A stretch of 64,000 bases of DNA from Bacteroidales bacterium (GCA_021740645.1 JAIOZL010000019.1:1-64000); one strand, 5' to 3'; numbered from the stretch's first letter, positions 34,595 to 43,907 are shown. Notes: a model not told the origin generated them from the sequence alone. Numbers and translations are program-made.

Positions 34595-35335
34595 TTAGCC
34601 TCCGGTTGTTTGGAGGCTTTTTTTATTTCTCCAGGCAAAATGACCAATTCCTGAAAGGATTATTGCTTCCCCCAAAATAAAAATCCACCATGAAAAATTA
34701 ACCGGAACATATGAAGAGGCCATTTCCATGACTCTAGAAGTATTGGATGGCGAAAGGAGTTCCCAGAAACTAAATGGGGGATTCATAAAAGTTACATAAT
34801 CTTTGGTATAAGACACAATCACGATAATTGAGCCAAACACCAGCAAAACCCACTCCCGCAATAAAAGCTTTATATCTTTACTTTTATCAGTAAAGTAGCT
34901 GATAAGCAAAGCCAGGCCCATCATTGTAAGGGAGTTAATAAGGGGACCCAAAACCGGGCCAACCCAGGTAACTGGGATCAGGAATAATATATCCCATGTA
35001 AACAGCGTGGAGGGCCAGCCAAGTGCAAAATAGAGTAAAACATAATAGCATATATCCCAAACCCCGAAGCTAAAAATAAAAAAACCAAAGCGCTCAGTTT
35101 TCGTCCTGCCACTTAACATTCCAATTGCAATCAACATAATTATGGTAGCTGCTTCGCGAATGATTTCAGTAATTGCAATATGGCCTTCAATAGGAGCTAA
35201 TGGGAAAACGAATCCATCGGGATAATAAATTTTTCGCAGGTAAACCACTACAACTCCCTCCAATACTCCCATAGCAATCGAAAATACGCTAACAATGGCA
35301 ATGGTTTTTTTCAAAGAAAATAATGTTTCATTCAT
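34595..35335 (-). CDS. polytopic membrane protein of unknown function
   Basis: This 246-residue protein has about seven hydrophobic segments (near residues 12-33, 55-73, 80-104, 110-130, 133-150, 160-180 and 215-232). I do not recognise the family. The second loop has a conserved-looking E-I-I-R-E-A-A-T pair of charged residues next to a membrane segment. The last codons lie within the frr terminator hairpin. No neighbouring gene suggests a function. Confidence 0.6.
   Translation of the reverse strand: MNETLFSLKKTIAIVSVFSIAMGVLEGVVVVYLRKIYYPDGFVFPLAPIEGHIAITEIIREAATIIMLIAIGMLSGRTKTERFGFFIFSFGVWDICYYVLLYFALGWPSTLFTWDILFLIPVTWVGPVLGPLINSLTMMGLALLISYFTDKSKDIKLLLREWVLLVFGSIIVIVSYTKDYVTFMNPPFSFWELLSPSNTSRVMEMASSYVPVNFSWWIFILGEAIILSGIGHFAWRNKKSLQTTGG
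34597..34624 (+). terminator. intrinsic terminator after frr
   Basis: The seven-pair stem AGCCTCC/GGAGGCT with an eight-base loop is followed by seven T. It overlaps the end of the converging membrane-protein gene. Confidence 0.88.
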
Positions 35336-35416
35336 AACGTAAACCCTTTATATTTGCGCGCTCTAAGCCACTTTTGTGAATTATTAAAAATATAAAGAAA
35401 TTCTTATTTACAAAAC

Positions 35417-35447
35417 TTGGTTAATAAAAAAATTAATTCTACTTTTG
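35417..35447 (+). promoter_or_regulatory. promoter of the rplM-rpsI genes
   Basis: TTG (35417-35419), 20 bases, TACTTTTG (35440-35447) is a full match to the Bacteroidota promoter pattern. It lies about 50 bases before rplM, leaving a short leader. Confidence 0.75.
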
Positions 35448-35497
35448 CAGCCCAATTTTCGCGCGTAGAAATTTAGAATAATTAATATCATTTTCAG

Positions 35498-35953
35498 ATG
35501 GATACTTTAAGTTACAAAACGGTTAGTGCCAATAAAGAAACGGTTAATAAGGAGTGGATTGTAATTGATGCAAACGACCTCATACTTGGCAGGATGGCTA
35601 CCATAGCTGCTAAATTCCTGAGAGGAAAGTACAAGACCAATTTCACCCCGCATGTGGATTGTGGCGATAACGTGATCATTATTAATGCCGAGAAAGTTAA
35701 GCTAACCGGTAACAAAATGAGTGATAAGCAATACATTCGCCATACAGGATATCCTGGTGGGCAAAGAACGCAGACTGCCGCAGAATTGATGGCAAAAAAA
35801 CCTACTGCAGTGGTTGAAAAAGCGATTAAAGGTATGCTTCCAAAAAACAGGTTAGGCAGTGATTTATTTCGCAACCTTTTTGTTTATGAAGGACCGGAGC
35901 ATCCTCATGAAGCTCAGAAACCTAAGGCGATTGATATAAATAAGATTAAATAA
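35498..35953 (+). CDS. rplM: 50S ribosomal protein L13
   Basis: This 151-residue large-subunit protein has the family blocks W-I-V-I-D-A, LGRMAT-x-A-A-K-F-L-R-G-K-Y, HVDCGDNVIIINAEKVKLTGNK (split here), TGYPGG and AIKGMLPKNRLG, ending with the Y-E-G-P-E-H-P-H-E-A-Q-K-P sequence. It is the first gene of the canonical rplM-rpsI pair, five bases ahead of rpsI, and has a good promoter. Confidence 0.97.
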   Translation: MDTLSYKTVSANKETVNKEWIVIDANDLILGRMATIAAKFLRGKYKTNFTPHVDCGDNVIIINAEKVKLTGNKMSDKQYIRHTGYPGGQRTQTAAELMAKKPTAVVEKAIKGMLPKNRLGSDLFRNLFVYEGPEHPHEAQKPKAIDINKIK

Positions 35954-35958
35954 TTATT

Positions 35959-36345
35959 ATGGACGTAATTAACACAATTGGAAGACGTAAAACTGCCATT
36001 GCCAGAATTTACCTCAAAGAAGGAAATGGTACCATTACTGTAAATAAATCAGATTATAAAGAATACTTTCCTTTAGCTACTCTGCAGTATGTGGTAACCC
36101 AGGCGTTGGCTATTACCGAAACTTCGGGCAAATATGACATTACTGTCAACCTTACTGGTGGAGGAATTGCAGGGCAGGCAGAAGCATTGCGTTTGGCTAT
36201 TGCCAGGGCACTTGTAAAGATTGATCCGGAATACCGTCCGGCTCTTAAAGTGAAAGGCCTGTTACGCAGGGATCCCCGTATGGTTGAAAGAAAGAAATTT
36301 GGCCAGAAGAAAGCTCGTAAGAAATTCCAGTTTAGTAAACGATAA
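35959..36345 (+). CDS. rpsI: 30S ribosomal protein S9
   Basis: This 128-residue small-subunit protein starts with IGRRKTAIARIYLKEG and ends with the strongly basic tail RRDPRMVERKKFGQKKARKK and FQFSKR, whose last residues contact P-site tRNA. GGGIAGQAEALRLAIARAL is intact. It is coupled to rplM and is followed by a 148-base leader ahead of rpsB. Confidence 0.97.
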   Translation: MDVINTIGRRKTAIARIYLKEGNGTITVNKSDYKEYFPLATLQYVVTQALAITETSGKYDITVNLTGGGIAGQAEALRLAIARALVKIDPEYRPALKVKGLLRRDPRMVERKKFGQKKARKKFQFSKR

Positions 36346-36493
36346 GATATTTAACCGATGTTTAGTATCTAAATTGCCAAGACTACTGACATTGATGATT
36401 TTTGACTGAATACTGTTAGATGTTTAAGCAAAAGTTATTGATAGAATGTGCTACTTGGCAATTGATTTATTAAGAATGTAAACACACAAAATT
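36346..36493 (+). promoter_or_regulatory. structured leader ahead of rpsB (candidate S2 autoregulation)
   Basis: AATTGCCAAG (36372-36381) and CTTGGCAATT (36454-36463) are perfectly complementary and enclose 72 bases, so the rpsB leader can fold into a long-range stem 30 bases ahead of the start codon. In other bacteria S2 represses its own operon through an mRNA leader; here such a role is inferred. Confidence 0.55.
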
Positions 36494-37411
36494 ATGGCAA
36501 GAACAAATTTTAATGAATTATTAGATGCAGGTGTACATTTTGGTCACCTGAAAAGAAAATGGAATCCGAACATGGCCCCATATATTTTTATGGAGAAGAA
36601 TGGAATCCACATTATTGACCTTTACAAAACTTCAGCTAAAATAGAAGAAGCTGCCTCCGCAATAAAACAAATTGCAAAATCAGGAAAGAAAATTCTATTT
36701 ATTGCAACCAAAAAACAAGCTAAGGAAATTGTAGCAAGTAATGTAAAAAGAGTAGGAATGCCTTACGTAACTGAACGTTGGCCGGGTGGTATGTTAACCA
36801 ACTTTGCGACAATCAGGAAAGCAGTTAGGAAAATGGCATCTATTGATAAAATGATGACCACGAACACCTACATGGTTCTTTCGAAAAGAGAAAGATTACA
36901 AATTCAGCGTGAACGGGCAAAACTCGAAAAACAATTAGGTAGTATTGCTGATTTGAACAGGTTACCTTCCGCATTATTCGTTGTGGATATTCTGAAAGAA
37001 CATATCGCAATTGCTGAAGCTAAAAAACTCAACATTCCTACTTTTGCTATTGTTGACACTAACTCTGACCCTTTAAAAGTGGACTTCCCTATTCCTGCAA
37101 ATGATGATGCTTCTAAATCAATCGACCTTATTGTTAAAATAATGGTAAAGGCAGTGGAAGAAGGCCTGGTAGAGCGCAAACTCGACAGGGATAAAAAAGC
37201 TGCTCAGGAGAAAGAAGATGAAGAGAACGAAATCAGAGTAAAATCAGAAGCCCTCGAATTAGCTGAAGAGGAAGAAGATGAAAAGGTGATGAAGCCCAAG
37301 AAAGCGAAAGAAATCAAAGCTGTTAAGGTAAATATTGATGACGAAACTGATGAGAAAGATGAGAAAAAACCAAAGAAGGTTATTTCCAAATCAGCAAAAA
37401 AACGGATATAA
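36494..37411 (+). CDS. rpsB: 30S ribosomal protein S2 with charged C-terminal extension
   Basis: This 305-residue protein has the standard S2 core in its first 235 residues: LLDAGVHFGH, KRKWNPNMAPYIF, ATKKQAKEIV, RWPGGMLTNFATI and IVDTNSDP. The remaining about 70 residues form a highly charged tail of alternating Glu/Asp and Lys, ending KSAKKRI, longer than the E. coli protein. It is followed 44 bases later by tsf, the conserved rpsB-tsf arrangement. Confidence 0.96.
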   Translation: MARTNFNELLDAGVHFGHLKRKWNPNMAPYIFMEKNGIHIIDLYKTSAKIEEAASAIKQIAKSGKKILFIATKKQAKEIVASNVKRVGMPYVTERWPGGMLTNFATIRKAVRKMASIDKMMTTNTYMVLSKRERLQIQRERAKLEKQLGSIADLNRLPSALFVVDILKEHIAIAEAKKLNIPTFAIVDTNSDPLKVDFPIPANDDASKSIDLIVKIMVKAVEEGLVERKLDRDKKAAQEKEDEENEIRVKSEALELAEEEEDEKVMKPKKAKEIKAVKVNIDDETDEKDEKKPKKVISKSAKKRI

Positions 37412-37455
37412 TCAAAACACCTAACAATTTTATCAATTTAAATAAATAAAAAATA

Positions 37456-38283
37456 ATGGCAAATATTACTGCAGCAGAAGTTAATAAATTAAGAAAAATG
37501 ACAGGTGCAGGCATGATGGACTGCAAAAATGCATTGGTTGAATCGGAAGGCGATTTTGACAAAGCAATTGATATTCTGCGTAAAAAAGGACAGAAAGTAG
37601 CAAATAAACGTGCGGATAAAGAAGCCAACGAAGGCATCGTATTAGCCCGTACTTCTTCAGATAATACTTTTGGTGGTGTATTTAAATTAAGTTGTGAAAC
37701 CGACTTCGTGGCTAAAAATGATGAGTTTGTAGGTTTTGCAAATTCACTTATGGATCTCATTCTTGATGTTCAACCCGAATCTCTGGATGCACTTAAAGCC
37801 CTTAAAATTAATGGCCGCACTGTGGAAGAGAATGTGACCGATATGGTTGGCAAAACTGGTGAAAAAATGGAACTTGCCAGCTACGAATTTATTAAAGCCG
37901 AAAGTGTTGCTGCCTATAATCATATGGGAAACAAATTAGCTACAGTACTTGGCTTAAGCCAAAATACAGGTTCAGATGAAGGCCATCAGTTGGCTATGCA
38001 GGTTGCTGCCATGAACCCTGTTGCTGTTGACAAGGACGATGTGGCACAGGAAATTATTGACAAAGAGATTGAAATTGGCATGGATCAGGCAAGACAGGAA
38101 GGTAAACCGGAAGATATGCTTGAAAAAATAGCCCGTGGAAAACTTAATAAATTCTTTAAAGAAAATACACTGATGAACCAGGATTTTGTAAGGGATTCAA
38201 AAATTACTGTTGCCCAGTTTTTAAAGAATGCTGACAAAGATCTGAAAGTTACAGCTTTCAAACGCCTGATGCTTGGATCCTAA
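37456..38283 (+). CDS. tsf: elongation factor Ts
   Basis: This guanine-nucleotide exchange factor for EF-Tu is 275 residues long. Its N-terminus carries the UBA-like VNKLRKMTGAGMMDCKNAL segment, followed by the SCETDFVAKNDEFVGFA block that inserts into EF-Tu and the dimerisation region. The last 51 codons including the stop (38131-38283) have a second copy at 47517-47669 with 15 differences over 153 bases. The intact gene may therefore have acquired its 3' end from inserted DNA. A terminator follows. Confidence 0.96.
   Translation: MANITAAEVNKLRKMTGAGMMDCKNALVESEGDFDKAIDILRKKGQKVANKRADKEANEGIVLARTSSDNTFGGVFKLSCETDFVAKNDEFVGFANSLMDLILDVQPESLDALKALKINGRTVEENVTDMVGKTGEKMELASYEFIKAESVAAYNHMGNKLATVLGLSQNTGSDEGHQLAMQVAAMNPVAVDKDDVAQEIIDKEIEIGMDQARQEGKPEDMLEKIARGKLNKFFKENTLMNQDFVRDSKITVAQFLKNADKDLKVTAFKRLMLGS
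38131..38283 (+). repeat. direct repeat, copy 1 (3' end of tsf)
   Basis: This is the 153-base 3' end of the intact tsf gene, repeated in the same orientation at 47517-47669 without gaps. The repeats bound the secreted-protein island. Confidence 0.9.
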
Positions 38284-38328
38284 AAGTAACACCACTAAAT
38301 ATAAAAAAGTTACTTTTTTAGAAATTTA

Positions 38329-38362
38329 AAAATAGCCCTGGATTTTTCCGGGGCTATTTTTT
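38329..38362 (+). terminator. intrinsic terminator after intact tsf
   Basis: AATAGCCC plus GG pairs with CC plus GGGCTATT (one G-U), with a six-base loop and six T. A different terminator follows the tsf 3' copy at 47.7 kb. Confidence 0.82.
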
Positions 38363-39137
38363 GTACCCTGAAGCAAATTCCTCTATATTTTCCAAAATAT
38401 ATCTTAAGATTAGTGCCTTAAATATAACAGGCATTAGACCTTAGCCAACAGCCAAATGACATCAAAATGAAAAAAGACTGAATCAAGGGTAAATAACTGC
38501 AACTTTTAGTTGAAAAAAATGAATAAGTATTAAATCAATCTTTTTAAAATGCCTATAGTGAAACATAGCTAAATATTGGATACCTAAAGAAATAATTTGA
38601 ATTTGACGAATTCTCCAATGTTTTTTATATTATTTTATAATTGCTCAATCAATTTCTGCCCTTAAAAACTTTACAGACAATTGGGAATCTTATATGCTTA
38701 GAACATACCCCTGTACAGCATAGCTTTTTCCCATGGGCTGCTATTAATTCAATATGTTAGTTAAACACATTTTTTTCAATAAGTATTGAGCTCGATTTAA
38801 ATTGTCAGAAAAAATAAATAGTTCCCATCTAAACCGTTTTCTTTTCAAAACAGTAAGTAAGTTCTGTTTCTTCCATAATAATTGTCAGATTTCATCATTG
38901 AAATATTTAGTCTGAGTCAAAATTATTACTTAAAGTTTTATATCTGCCAGAATATGGAATTTCAACTACCAGATTATCTGTATCGTAAAGATCTTTCTGG
39001 TAGAATTATGGGATGAATTATGTGTTCTGAGTTTGTAATCTTGTTGATAAATTTTTGTTCTTTTCAATCTTTATTGTTAATTTAGAAACCAATATATAAT
39101 AATCTATTTTTTTTATTCACAGGTAATTATTTTCAAA
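38363..39137. other. AT-rich spacer at the left side of the island, no gene recognised
   Basis: This stretch of about 775 bases has very low GC and no credible open frame on either strand. It contains one interrupted inverted repeat: CTACCAGA at 38966-38973 and TCTGGTAG at 38996-39003, with inner ATCT/AGAT. No integrase remnant, tRNA or promoter of clear quality was seen. It may hold decayed genes. Confidence 0.5.
38966..39003. repeat. interrupted inverted repeat in the island spacer
   Basis: CTACCAGA and TCTGGTAG are complementary arms (eight pairs) around 22 bases that include a further ATCT/AGAT pair. It could be a DNA-binding site or RNA hairpin about 135 bases before the first island gene. 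Confidence 0.45.
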
Positions 39138-39692
39138 ATGAAACATGTAATTTATTTATTATCTATGGCCATATTAATGGCCATAGGATCATCATGTTAT
39201 GCCGACGTTTACTATGTACAAAATGTTGACACTACGATTAACAATCCGCAACCGGTAGAGGGAATAAATTACTTTCTTCTTGATATCAATGATGACGATA
39301 TAATCGATTATAAAATAGGAGCAAGATATTTTTTAAGTCACGAAGGTATTCATTCCCCATACGATGCTTTTGAAGTATTTGTTTGGGGGGAAAGTAATAA
39401 TACTGTAAGTGCAGGTCCTTACCAATTAGATGATTCAATTGATAGCACACTTTATTATGAACGGAGTGATGTTTTAGTCGGCCGTTTGCCTGAATATGGA
39501 ATCATTGGTGCTTGGGCTGTTAGTCAGGATTTCATAGATAGTTATTTGTTTGTCGGTTTAAGAGTAGAAATTAATAGTCAATTCCATTATGGTTGGTTAG
39601 AAATTAAGACCGATGGACTTTCGTTTACATTAATGAGCTATGCTTTTAATGACCAGGCTGACCAACCCATCATTATCACTCAATCTTATTAA
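39138..39692 (+). CDS. small secreted protein of unknown function
   Basis: This 184-residue exported protein has a signal peptide ending near SSCYA. An acidic loop LDINDDDIIDYKI resembles calcium-binding FG-GAP/dockerin-like turns. The C-terminal part (HYGWLEIKTDG, then LMSYAFNDQADQPIII) resembles a beta-sandwich frequently seen in secreted bacterial proteins that end in sorting tails, but no T9SS tail is present here. It is the first gene of the island, 20 bases before the GH5-like gene, and probably in one transcript with it. Confidence 0.6.
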   Translation: MKHVIYLLSMAILMAIGSSCYADVYYVQNVDTTINNPQPVEGINYFLLDINDDDIIDYKIGARYFLSHEGIHSPYDAFEVFVWGESNNTVSAGPYQLDDSIDSTLYYERSDVLVGRLPEYGIIGAWAVSQDFIDSYLFVGLRVEINSQFHYGWLEIKTDGLSFTLMSYAFNDQADQPIIITQSY

Positions 39693-39712
39693 AAACTTTC
39701 AAGTCTTAAGCC

Positions 39713-42700
39713 ATGAAAACTATAGCTGCCTTACAACAAAACTTTATTATAACATTATGCACTTCAACAATAATCAGTTTAACTGCTTTAGGTCAAACTG
39801 AACAATATATATACATGGATAACGGCAAATTCTATGAAGGATGTGAACAATACTATCCCAAAACCTCGAATTATGCAGTAATTATGATTGAAGATTTAAC
39901 TAACACCTTCCATGTCTCTCCATATAATCAGTACTGTTATAGCAGTAATTATTGTTCAGCCAATGCTTGGGATTATTCATGTGGGACGGATGTAAATGCC
40001 TGGCAAGATCAATTAATAACACACCTTCAAAAAATCGACTCTCTGGGGTTTAATAGTGTAAGGATAATGGGATTGCCGGTAATGGTTGATGAAGATGAAA
40101 ATGCCCGAACTGTCCGATATTATGTTCAGGAGCAGGTTCAATGTTTGGTTAGACAAGACGTAGGGCTGGAATTAAATCCAGATTCATACGAAATTATGGG
40201 TGCTATGATGCAGGAAATTATTGATGTTATCAGAAATAATAATATTAACTTGAAACTTGTAATTTGTTTAGGGCAACACGGTATTGAACATCAAACCCAA
40301 GCTTATTCAGACTACCTTGAGTACATTGGAAATCGGTTTAAAGAAGAACCAATTATCTTTGCCTGGGATTTATACAATGAGCCACGTTACAGCAAATTCC
40401 CCTCCCCAGGTAGTTTTGAAACGGATAAAGTAGAAATTGCAGACATGGTCTATAATTGGTATTGGTCATTAAAAGATAATGATCCCAACCATTTAATTAC
40501 ATTTGGTTCTGTGTTTGCTGATGTTCAAGACTGGGATCCAAATTTATTAACGGTTGATTTTCTATCTTACCATGTCTATTCGAATCGATGGGAAGCAACA
40601 AACTGGGAATTGACACCGGCTTTATATAAATACAACGGATGTTTAAAATATATTAATGAAACTATTGTCAATAACTGGATACTGGGTGAAACCGGATTAC
40701 CCGGAAGCGATAATCCTGGTATCCATCCAATTGTAGGATCTGAAGCTGATCAAGCTATTTTTGCCATAGAAACATTTAAATATTCAAATTGGTATGGATC
40801 ACAAGGATATTCATGGTGGACTTATAAAGAATACAATTGGGCTCCAGATGATACACCAGGGGCAAAAGAAGATTATTTTGGTATCGTATACCGATTAAAC
40901 GACTTACAGGAACATAAACTGATTGGAGATGAAATCGTGTCATTAATACCTCAAGGAGACTGTCCGGAATGCGTAGATCCTCCCGGCAACATTTATTATG
41001 ACCCCTATCAATACGGATTTTATGAACACTCGGGGTATGTTTATGATATTAATAGCAATCCATTGAAAAACGCATTAATTTTTGGAGCCAAACAAGTTAT
41101 TTATGATGATTTTAAATATAAGGTGGCTTATCCATTTTATACTTTCACAGATGAAAATGGTTATTTTAAGGTTTATGCCAGCGCTGCAGTAGGAAACGAA
41201 ATAGATTATTATTGGTGGGTAAGCTATTCTGGGATGAAGACCTCCAATATAGTTTGGGATCCTCAAGTTTACACACATGAGTACTACCTTGAATCTATTC
41301 CTACAAGCTCATTACCACCTCCTTTAGTTTATAACAACGAACTAATAATAAATGAGGGTCAGTCAGTAACATGGGATCATGCTATGGTGCCTTATGAAAC
41401 TTCAATTATTATTAAAGGAGGTGCAAAACTTTCAATTAAAGACATGGTATATTTAAAACCCGGTGCTAAAATTACAGTTGAGAATGGGGGTGAACTTGAA
41501 GTAGATGGTGGGGTCTTATCTGGACACTGTTTATGGGAAGGAGTTGAAGTTTGGGGCAATTCAAATTCACCATTATCTGAGGATCAAGGATTAGTTGTAC
41601 TTAAAAATGGAGCAGTTATCGAGAACTCTTTGAATGGCATTTATGCAGCTAGACCAGGTCCATTTCCTTGGTATGCAAATTATTATGGAGGAATAATCAA
41701 GGCTTTCGATGCAGAATTCATAAACAATAGAGTTTCCTTGAAAATTCCCGAATACAAATATGAGAATAGATCCGTATTTAAAAACTGTCTTTTTGAAATA
41801 AATGAAAATAATCTGTTTCAGGGTGAGTTCGAAAATATGGTATTATTGAGTTCGGTTAAGGGAGTGGACTTTGTGAGTTGTGATTTTTTAAATAGTCTGT
41901 CGAATTATTGTGGGATTGGTATAAAGGTAGTCAATAGCAGTTTCAGTGTGTTAGGAGAATGTTATGAACAGGACCCATCTGGCGATTGTCTGTCCTGGGA
42001 TGGAGGAGAGGGTGAATTCCATAATTTGCATTATGGAATCTATACAACTGGGATTGGATTTTTGGATCCGGTTCAAATCAAGCATACAAAATTTATGAAT
42101 AACCTTAACGGGTGCTATATCAGCGCTATGGACAATGTTACGATACAATATAATAAATTTGAAACCCATAATAGTATAATTGGAGGGTATGGATTATATT
42201 TGGATGAATGTACAGCGTTTACGGTTGATTCAAATGATTTTTACCAGGGGACAGCCAGTGGGATAGGTATGGTTATAAATAACTCAGGCCCGGAATCAAA
42301 CAGAATTTACCTAAATTATTTTGAGGAAATGAATTATGCCATCATAGCCCAGAATGAAAATCGGGCACTCGACGGTACCGGCCTGGTACTGAAGTGCAAC
42401 GAATATATCGGCAACACCTTCGACCAGGTGGTGACCTGGAAAGAACCCTTTTTAACCGGCTATGCCGGCATCGCCGCCGCCCAGGGCGCCAACCTCGCCA
42501 CCCCCGACGCCCCCGCAGGAAACCACTTCAGCCAAACCGGCTCCACCGCTTTTTCCGACTTTTACAATGAGGCCAATGATGTGACTTACTATTATCATGA
42601 TGGTTATCCTTTTGAACCATTAATACCACAATATCGTTCGGAAAGTGTAACAATTGAACCAGTTTTTGCTCAATGGAATGACGATAGTTGCCCACCTTCC

Positions 42701-43882
42701 GACCAGGGTAGCGGAGGAGGTTTAGGCGACACCGAAGAGATGAAATCGCTGATCACCCTTTCGGGACAAAAAGCCGATTCGGTGATTGCCATCATACAAA
42801 TCCTGAAAGACGGGGGCAGTACCGAAGCGCTCAAATGGGAGGTGGACATGAGCACCCCGCCCGAAACCTACACGGTTTACAACGAACTGATGAACCATTC
42901 GCCCTACATCTCCGATACCGTGATGGGGTCGGCCATCGAAAAGGAGGAGGTGCTGCCCAATGTGATGATCCGCGATGTGATGGTGGCCAATCCGCACAAT
43001 GCAAAGGATGAGAGCCTGCTGGAGAAGATCGGTGAGCGCAGCGATCCCATGCCCGAATACATGATCGCACAGATATTGCAGGGGCAGAGCCTCGTATCGG
43101 CCTTCGAAAGCCTGCAATCCCAAAAGGCTTATTACAAACAGCAGCGTTCCCTCGCCCTGAATGCCCTGATCAAACTGTACCTGTCCGACACCCTCGATCC
43201 CGCGGCTTCAAAGGACAGTTTGAAGGTGTTGCTGGAAAATGAGAACAGCAAAGGGGCCAAATACAGACTGGCGTTTTTGAGCATGGAGCAGGGTGCATGG
43301 AGCATGGGGCAGCAGGTATTGAATGAGATTCCCCAGCAATTCAACCTTTCGGAGGAGGAACTGGCAATCCATCAGCAATATACCGCTTTTTACAACCTGT
43401 TGTCAGGGCTGTTGCAGCAGGGAAAATCAGTGAGTGAGGTTGACAGCACGCAAATTGAGTTGCTGCTCAACATTGAGGCGATGCAGGCCGGGAAACCTTC
43501 GGTGTATGCCCGGAATGTATTGCTGGCCCTGGAACAGATCGAATACGAGGAGCCGATCCTGCTGCCCGACCTGTTTAAATCAACGGCCGTTCAGGAAGAG
43601 CGCCAACGGATCATGCAATCGTTGGATGAACACCATTATGTAAGCCTGTTCCCCAACCCGGCCGGTGCTTACCTGATCATTGAACACAAGCTGGAAATGG
43701 AATCACAAAAAGTCGTGGTCAAAATTAACAATATGAAAGGTGAATGTATCAAACAGGTTGAACTGACCGGCAAACAAAACCAGCAGACAGTGGATATTCA
43801 TTCCTTAAAACCGGGAATATACACGGCTACGATTGTTGCAGATCAACAAGAGCTGGAAACCGTTAAGTTTACGAAAAAATAG
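39713..43882 (+). CDS. GH5-like glycoside hydrolase fused to beta-helix, T9SS type-A
   Basis: This 1389-residue exported protein has an N-terminal TIM-barrel (about 80-420) that resembles GH5 cellulase/mannanase-type hydrolases: acid/base in WDLYNEP (E223) and nucleophile in WILGETGLP (E326), plus aromatic residues in YSWWTYKEYNW. A carboxypeptidase-regulatory-like domain follows (about 435-525), then a right-handed beta-helix (about 540-880), a long helical region (about 990-1300) and a type-A sorting domain (LFPNPAGAYLII, then PGIYTATIVA). The part from about 42.36 to 43.7 kb alternates between markedly GC-rich and AT-rich DNA, suggesting recombination with related genes. Confidence 0.8.
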   Translation: MKTIAALQQNFIITLCTSTIISLTALGQTEQYIYMDNGKFYEGCEQYYPKTSNYAVIMIEDLTNTFHVSPYNQYCYSSNYCSANAWDYSCGTDVNAWQDQLITHLQKIDSLGFNSVRIMGLPVMVDEDENARTVRYYVQEQVQCLVRQDVGLELNPDSYEIMGAMMQEIIDVIRNNNINLKLVICLGQHGIEHQTQAYSDYLEYIGNRFKEEPIIFAWDLYNEPRYSKFPSPGSFETDKVEIADMVYNWYWSLKDNDPNHLITFGSVFADVQDWDPNLLTVDFLSYHVYSNRWEATNWELTPALYKYNGCLKYINETIVNNWILGETGLPGSDNPGIHPIVGSEADQAIFAIETFKYSNWYGSQGYSWWTYKEYNWAPDDTPGAKEDYFGIVYRLNDLQEHKLIGDEIVSLIPQGDCPECVDPPGNIYYDPYQYGFYEHSGYVYDINSNPLKNALIFGAKQVIYDDFKYKVAYPFYTFTDENGYFKVYASAAVGNEIDYYWWVSYSGMKTSNIVWDPQVYTHEYYLESIPTSSLPPPLVYNNELIINEGQSVTWDHAMVPYETSIIIKGGAKLSIKDMVYLKPGAKITVENGGELEVDGGVLSGHCLWEGVEVWGNSNSPLSEDQGLVVLKNGAVIENSLNGIYAARPGPFPWYANYYGGIIKAFDAEFINNRVSLKIPEYKYENRSVFKNCLFEINENNLFQGEFENMVLLSSVKGVDFVSCDFLNSLSNYCGIGIKVVNSSFSVLGECYEQDPSGDCLSWDGGEGEFHNLHYGIYTTGIGFLDPVQIKHTKFMNNLNGCYISAMDNVTIQYNKFETHNSIIGGYGLYLDECTAFTVDSNDFYQGTASGIGMVINNSGPESNRIYLNYFEEMNYAIIAQNENRALDGTGLVLKCNEYIGNTFDQVVTWKEPFLTGYAGIAAAQGANLATPDAPAGNHFSQTGSTAFSDFYNEANDVTYYYHDGYPFEPLIPQYRSESVTIEPVFAQWNDDSCPPSDQGSGGGLGDTEEMKSLITLSGQKADSVIAIIQILKDGGSTEALKWEVDMSTPPETYTVYNELMNHSPYISDTVMGSAIEKEEVLPNVMIRDVMVANPHNAKDESLLEKIGERSDPMPEYMIAQILQGQSLVSAFESLQSQKAYYKQQRSLALNALIKLYLSDTLDPAASKDSLKVLLENENSKGAKYRLAFLSMEQGAWSMGQQVLNEIPQQFNLSEEELAIHQQYTAFYNLLSGLLQQGKSVSEVDSTQIELLLNIEAMQAGKPSVYARNVLLALEQIEYEEPILLPDLFKSTAVQEERQRIMQSLDEHHYVSLFPNPAGAYLIIEHKLEMESQKVVVKINNMKGECIKQVELTGKQNQQTVDIHSLKPGIYTATIVADQQELETVKFTKK

Positions 43883-43907
43883 AAAAATCAAGGTTAATTG
43901 AATACGA

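Noticed and set aside
38363-39137. tRNA or integrase gene expected at an integration site
   Set aside because: No cloverleaf-like sequence or tyrosine/serine recombinase motif could be seen in the stretch.
42722-43123. Minus-strand open frame of 133 codons in the GC-rich part of the GH5-like gene
   Set aside because: Long antisense frames are expected in GC-rich coding DNA; the plus-strand frame has a continuous domain structure and sorting tail.
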